From an uncultured Bacteroidales bacterium (lineage in GTDB: Bacteria; Bacteroidota; Bacteroidia; Bacteroidales; Paludibacteraceae), in contig ONEG01000002.1 of NCBI GenBank assembly GCA_900316845.1, forward strand, positions 1 through 64,000: a DNA stretch of 64,000 nt. The letters are read 5' to 3'. Shown here in pieces: positions 61,002 to 64,000 of this stretch (the stretch's first letter is position 1; each line of letters opens with the position of its first letter). The notes below the pieces were generated by a model. The model was not told where the DNA came from. It was given only the letters and a program-made list of their open reading frames with translations, and ran no database searches. A program made the translations under genes and the position numbers.

Positions 61002-61324
61002 GATTGCTTTTACTCTCTATATCACTATCGCTCATCACGGACTTGTTCCAGATGGGTCATCGGCCTCAGATAGAGGTGCAGGACGGTCCGTACGAGCGGA
61101 TCGCGCTGACGGATAGCACACGTCTGGAGGTCTATCAATACACGGACTCGACGCTGGTTGTCATGACCGCTTGCGCGCCGCAGTGTTCTTCGTGCGCGCG
61201 TGTATATAATAAGGAGTGGCAACTCATCCGCACCGTCACTCCACCCTTCTCTTCTATCTTCCCGCTCGCCACTATCGAGGACGGTAAGATTGTCTGGAAG
61301 GACAATGATACCTGGGAATACTAA
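60998..61324 (+). CDS. Small secreted protein of unknown function
   Basis: 108 residues. A short hydrophobic N-terminus (MRLLLLSISLSLITDLFQMG) may be a signal peptide. The centre has ACAPQCSSCARVYN (four Cys with CxxC), possibly disulfide-bonded or metal-binding. The end, IEDGKIVWKDNDTWEY, looks like beta strands. The start overlaps ispF (ATGA) and the stop is 2 nt before aroK, so it is firmly inside an operon and likely translated. I do not recognise the family. Confidence 0.7.
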   Translation: MRLLLLSISLSLITDLFQMGHRPQIEVQDGPYERIALTDSTRLEVYQYTDSTLVVMTACAPQCSSCARVYNKEWQLIRTVTPPFSSIFPLATIEDGKIVWKDNDTWEY

Positions 61325-61326
61325 TC

Positions 61327-61872
61327 ATGGAACTTCCTATTTATTTAGTGGGCTATATGGGAGCCGGCAAGACTACTGCCGGACGTCTGCTGGCTGAGAA
61401 ACTCGGCTGGCATTTTGTGGATCTGGACGAGGCGTTCAAGGAGATCCACGGCTACACTACCGCAGAATATATCCGCACATTCGGCATTGAGGATTTCCGC
61501 AAGAAAGAGAAATACGTTGTGGAGGACATAGCGGATGCGGCTCCGTTTGAGAAGGTCATTTATGCTACCGGAGGCGGTTATCCGTGCTGGGAAGACAATA
61601 TGGATTGTCTTCGTGAGTTAGGTACGAGTATCTATATCCGGTGGAAACCCGAGCACTTGGCCAAACGACTTGCCTTGACGGATCTGAGCGAGCGGCCGGT
61701 ACTGCAAGGTCGCACAGAAAAGGAGCTACTTTCTTTCATAGCTCCTCAACTCGAAGCGCGTGAGCCGTTCTACAGCCGTGCGCATCATATTCTCGATGTA
61801 GAAATATGCGATGAAGACTCCGATGAGCGCATCGCTCAGGAACTCTATGAGTTCCTCTCCTCTCACCTCTAA
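61327..61872 (+). CDS. aroK: Shikimate kinase
   Basis: 181 residues. P-loop GYMGAGKTTAGRLLAEKLGW, substrate Asp in HFVDLDEAFKEIHG, Arg in FGIEDFRKKEKYV, Walker-B-like GGGYPCW, and the lid DLSERPVLQG. It phosphorylates shikimate with ATP in aromatic amino acid synthesis. The last residues (FLSSHL) and the stop are inside a heptamer array shared with the sufE end. Confidence 0.95.
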   Translation: MELPIYLVGYMGAGKTTAGRLLAEKLGWHFVDLDEAFKEIHGYTTAEYIRTFGIEDFRKKEKYVVEDIADAAPFEKVIYATGGGYPCWEDNMDCLRELGTSIYIRWKPEHLAKRLALTDLSERPVLQGRTEKELLSFIAPQLEAREPFYSRAHHILDVEICDEDSDERIAQELYEFLSSHL

Positions 61873-61891
61873 CCTCTAATCTCTAACCTTT
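61857..61891. repeat. 7-nt tandem array over two convergent stop codons (unit AACCTCT)
   Basis: Five units (CTCCTCT, CACCTCT, AACCTCT, AATCTCT, AACCTTT). The stops of aroK (61870-61872) and sufE (61885-61883) both lie inside. Confidence 0.85.
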
Positions 61892-62308
61892 AGCCCCATA
61901 GGCTAAGGCGTACAGTTTCATCTGTTTGAGCATCGCTACGACGCCGTTGCTACGGGTCGGACTGAGGTGTTCCAACAAACCTATTTTCTCCACAAAATAG
62001 AGATTCGCATTCGCGATCTCCTCGGGCGTATGTCCGCTCAGGACATGGATCAGCAACGCTACAATACCTTTTACCAAAAGGGCTTCGGAATCGCCATTAA
62101 AAATGAGTTTGCCGTCCTCATACTTGCAGGTAAACCACACTTTCGACTGGCATCCGTCAATGAGGTTGCTCTGCGTTCTATCGGCTTCCGGAAAGGGGTT
62201 CTTTTCCAGTTCCTTCGCATAATCCACCAGTAACTGGTAGCGCTCCGTCCAGTCCTCGATGAACTCGAACTCTTCGATCAGTTCGTCCTGTATCTCGTTG
62301 ATTGTCAT
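61883..62308 (-). CDS. sufE: SufE-family cysteine desulfurase-associated protein
   Basis: 141 residues. TINEIQDELIEEFEFIEDWT and the active-site loop NLIDGCQSKVWF (Cys about 51) match SufE, which accepts sulfur from SufS for Fe-S cluster assembly. The C-terminal part (LLIHVLSGHTPEEIANANLY) is typical. The start overlaps the ftsE stop by 4 nt. Confidence 0.94.
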   Translation of the reverse strand: MTINEIQDELIEEFEFIEDWTERYQLLVDYAKELEKNPFPEADRTQSNLIDGCQSKVWFTCKYEDGKLIFNGDSEALLVKGIVALLIHVLSGHTPEEIANANLYFVEKIGLLEHLSPTRSNGVVAMLKQMKLYALAYGAKG

Positions 62309-62967
62309 ACGATTACCCTTCCTCCTTCAAATGACCATTTCTTACCGGGGTATAACTCCGGCCAATGTAAGTTATGCGTGGACATCAGGACGGTGATGCC
62401 GGCCTGGGAGATGGAGTACAGCAGGTCCATGATCTCTTTTCCGGTCTCGGCATCGAGGTTTCCTGTCGGCTCGTCGGCGAGGATGATCTCCGGCGTGTTG
62501 AGCAAGGCACGCGCGATAACCACACGTTGTTGCTCGCCTCCGGAGAGCTCGTACGGACGTTTGTAGGCCTTGGTCTCCATGCCTACCTGCTTCAGGATCT
62601 CGCGTACATGATCCGCCATCAGCTTCTTGTCTTTCCATCCCGTCGCACGGAGGACGAACAAGAGGTTCTCCTCGACAGAACGATCGGTGAGCAGCTTATA
62701 ATCCTGAAAGATGATGCCCAGACGGCGACGGAGGTACGGCAGTTTGCGGCGGCGGATGGTACACATGTCGTAGTCCAGCACTTTCGCCTCGCCGCTGATG
62801 ATCGGCAGCGCGCCGTAGAACGTCTTCATCAGCGAGGACTTGCCGCTACCGACTTTGCCCAGGAGATAAATCATCTCCCCGCGCTCAACGGTCAGGTTCA
62901 CGTCATGCAGTACGATCTGGTCCGCCTGATGGACCTCCACATTTTTATATTCGATTAACGCGTTCAT
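62305..62967 (-). CDS. ftsE: Cell division ATP-binding protein FtsE
   Basis: 220 residues. Walker A GKVGSGKSSLMKTFYG, the FtsE-like Q-loop IIFQDYKLLTDRSVEENL, signature LSGGEQQRVVIARAL, Walker B IILADEPTGNLDAETG and the H-loop STHNLHW. The FtsEX complex controls peptidoglycan hydrolysis at division. No ftsX is adjacent. It lies between the DUF349 gene (4-nt overlap) and sufE. Confidence 0.9.
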   Translation of the reverse strand: MNALIEYKNVEVHQADQIVLHDVNLTVERGEMIYLLGKVGSGKSSLMKTFYGALPIISGEAKVLDYDMCTIRRRKLPYLRRRLGIIFQDYKLLTDRSVEENLLFVLRATGWKDKKLMADHVREILKQVGMETKAYKRPYELSGGEQQRVVIARALLNTPEIILADEPTGNLDAETGKEIMDLLYSISQAGITVLMSTHNLHWPELYPGKKWSFEGGRVIV

Positions 62968-64000
62968 TCCTCGTTCATCTTCTTCTCGATGTCCGCCAGT
63001 TGTGCTTTGAGATCCTCGATCTTCTTCTGCATGGAATCGACTAACTTGTTGGCTGTCTTGGATTTAGCGGTGAAGAAGAGGATGTTGTTTTCTGCGGTCT
63101 GGATCTCCTGTTTGAGTCGTTCGTGCATCCGACGGAGACTGTCTCCGCCTTTGGCGATAAAGGCCTGGCGCTGCTCCTCACGTGCTTTCTGACGCTCCTC
63201 ACGGGCTTTCTGACGCTCCAGATATTCCTTATGGCGTTGCTCACGCTCTTTGCGGCGCTCGCGGAGTTCGAGGAAGAACTCTTTCTTGGTAGCAAAGAAG
63301 CGGTCACACTCTGCGCGGTACGAGTCGTAGATGGACTGGTTGAATTTCTTCGGCGCAAAACCGATCTTACGCCATTCGTTCTGCAGGCCCTGGATCTTCT
63401 CGGTCAACTCTTCCCACTGCTTGGCACTCATGGGTTCGCCGTTCACGAGGGGTTCGTTGATCTGTTTGAGCTGCTCGATGATGGCCTGTTTGGCTTCGAG
63501 GTTCGCCTGCTCTTTGGCATGCAGCTCGTCGAAATATGCCTGATGCTTCTTATTGATGATGGTCGAAGCGGTCTTGAATCGGTTCCAGAGGTCCTCACGC
63601 AACTCACGGGCTACAGGACCGATCTCTGCCCACTCGTCATGAAGATTCTGCAGCGCACGGCTCGCCTCCACGATATTCTCGTTGTCCTGCAGTTTCTCTG
63701 CGGCTTCGCAAAGGAGGGTCTTGAGTTCCAGATTCTTCTTGAAATCCAAATCGCGCAGCTCAATATTGATCTTCACGAGGTCGTAGAACTGCTCCTGGTA
63801 CTGCTGGTACGCCTTGCGGATCTCCTGATTCTTGGTCGCCGGAACGGCACCGATGGTCTTCCACTCGGCTTGCAGCTCGCGCATCTTCTGCAGGTTCGCC
63901 ATGACGCCGTCGGCGTTCTCGTCCTCCGCCATCTCTTTCATCTTCGCGAGGATTGCCTCCTTGCGAGCGAGGTTGGCTTCCTCCTCTTTGGCCTGAACGG
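62964..64000 (-). CDS. DUF349 domain protein, cut by the right window edge
   Basis: At least 345 residues are visible; the frame is open to position 64000, so the ATG near 63941 is internal. Repeating three-helix units with W-x-x-I-G (ELQAEWKTIGAVP, NLHDEWAEIGPVA, LQNEWRKIGFAPKKFNQSIY) are DUF349 modules. A highly charged coiled coil follows (RERRKEREQRHKEYLERQKA), then a C-terminal coiled coil. Cytoplasmic, function not established. It is coupled to ftsE by a 4-nt overlap. Confidence 0.9.
   Translation of the reverse strand, partial: VQAKEEEANLARKEAILAKMKEMAEDENADGVMANLQKMRELQAEWKTIGAVPATKNQEIRKAYQQYQEQFYDLVKINIELRDLDFKKNLELKTLLCEAAEKLQDNENIVEASRALQNLHDEWAEIGPVARELREDLWNRFKTASTIINKKHQAYFDELHAKEQANLEAKQAIIEQLKQINEPLVNGEPMSAKQWEELTEKIQGLQNEWRKIGFAPKKFNQSIYDSYRAECDRFFATKKEFFLELRERRKEREQRHKEYLERQKAREERQKAREEQRQAFIAKGGDSLRRMHERLKQEIQTAENNILFFTAKSKTANKLVDSMQKKIEDLKAQLADIEKKMNEE

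Noticed and set aside
1..64000. Insertion sequences, integrases or prophage modules
   Set aside because: No transposase, integrase or phage structural gene was recognised; only the small repeat-bounded units described above.

Overview
The window comes from a Bacteroidales-type bacterium (phylum Bacteroidota). The signs are promoters of the TTG / TAnnTTTG class, no Shine-Dalgarno signals, porU and porV of the type IX secretion system, SusE-like and DUF3244-type lipoproteins, an OmpA protein with thrombospondin type 3 repeats, and the methylmalonyl-CoA mutase subunit pair. I cannot fix the family; a fermentative gut-type relative of Porphyromonas or Paludibacter would fit. Most of the window is gene-dense housekeeping DNA. 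The first 6.4 kb is visibly AT-richer and holds small secreted or lipid-anchored proteins of unknown function.

Layout. 1-6.4 kb: an edge-truncated gene, a small gene split by a -1 slippery site, an accessory lipoprotein cluster that includes a papain-like cysteine peptidase homologue, and a TPR membrane regulator. 6.5-9.5 kb: rlmD and a secreted subtilase. 9.46-9.8 kb: SRP RNA behind a long structured leader. 9.8-19.9 kb: a RecD-like helicase, a lipoprotein plus OmpA/TSP3 pair, yebC-rsmG, an acyl-CoA ligase and an EamA transporter. 19.9-25.2 kb: hppA and ppdK, divergently transcribed, then a 38-residue membrane protein. 25.2-30.4 kb: mutB and mutA, each preceded by a near-identical four-helix-bundle (S23/IVP-type) gene. 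30.3-38.1 kb: two secreted endonuclease I proteins, a dihydrolipoyl dehydrogenase, a C_GCAxxG protein, an acyltransferase, a HAD phosphatase, tRNA-Pro and a beta-CASP hydrolase. 38.2-50.2 kb: an S9 peptidase, an acyl-ACP thioesterase, RNase G, an mS38-like small basic protein, HU, mutY, a PLP enzyme, a C10 peptidase and an M20 peptidase. 50.5-64 kb: lptD-slyD-der, a FAH-like protein, porU-porV-ispF, aroK, sufE-ftsE and a DUF349 protein cut by the right edge.

How the genes fit together. PPi-energised transport (HppA) beside pyruvate phosphate dikinase, with methylmalonyl-CoA mutase, points to fermentation toward succinate or propionate. PorU and PorV sit in the same window as several proteases and nucleases that carry full or shortened type IX-like C-terminal tails, so they are probably exported by that system.

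The most unusual signal is a set of short tandem arrays whose period is conserved (7 nt most often, also 8 and 11) while the unit sequence differs from array to array. They lie between genes, across stop codons and inside enzyme genes, where a 7-nt period read in frame gives 7-residue peptide repeats. Two of the array regions form inverted ends around the duplicated four-helix-bundle gene, making a candidate small mobile unit of about 0.47 kb. A second regularity is the promoter: at least 16 sites have TTG-class -33 boxes (mostly TTGC[AG]TAT) exactly 23 nt from TAnnTTTG.
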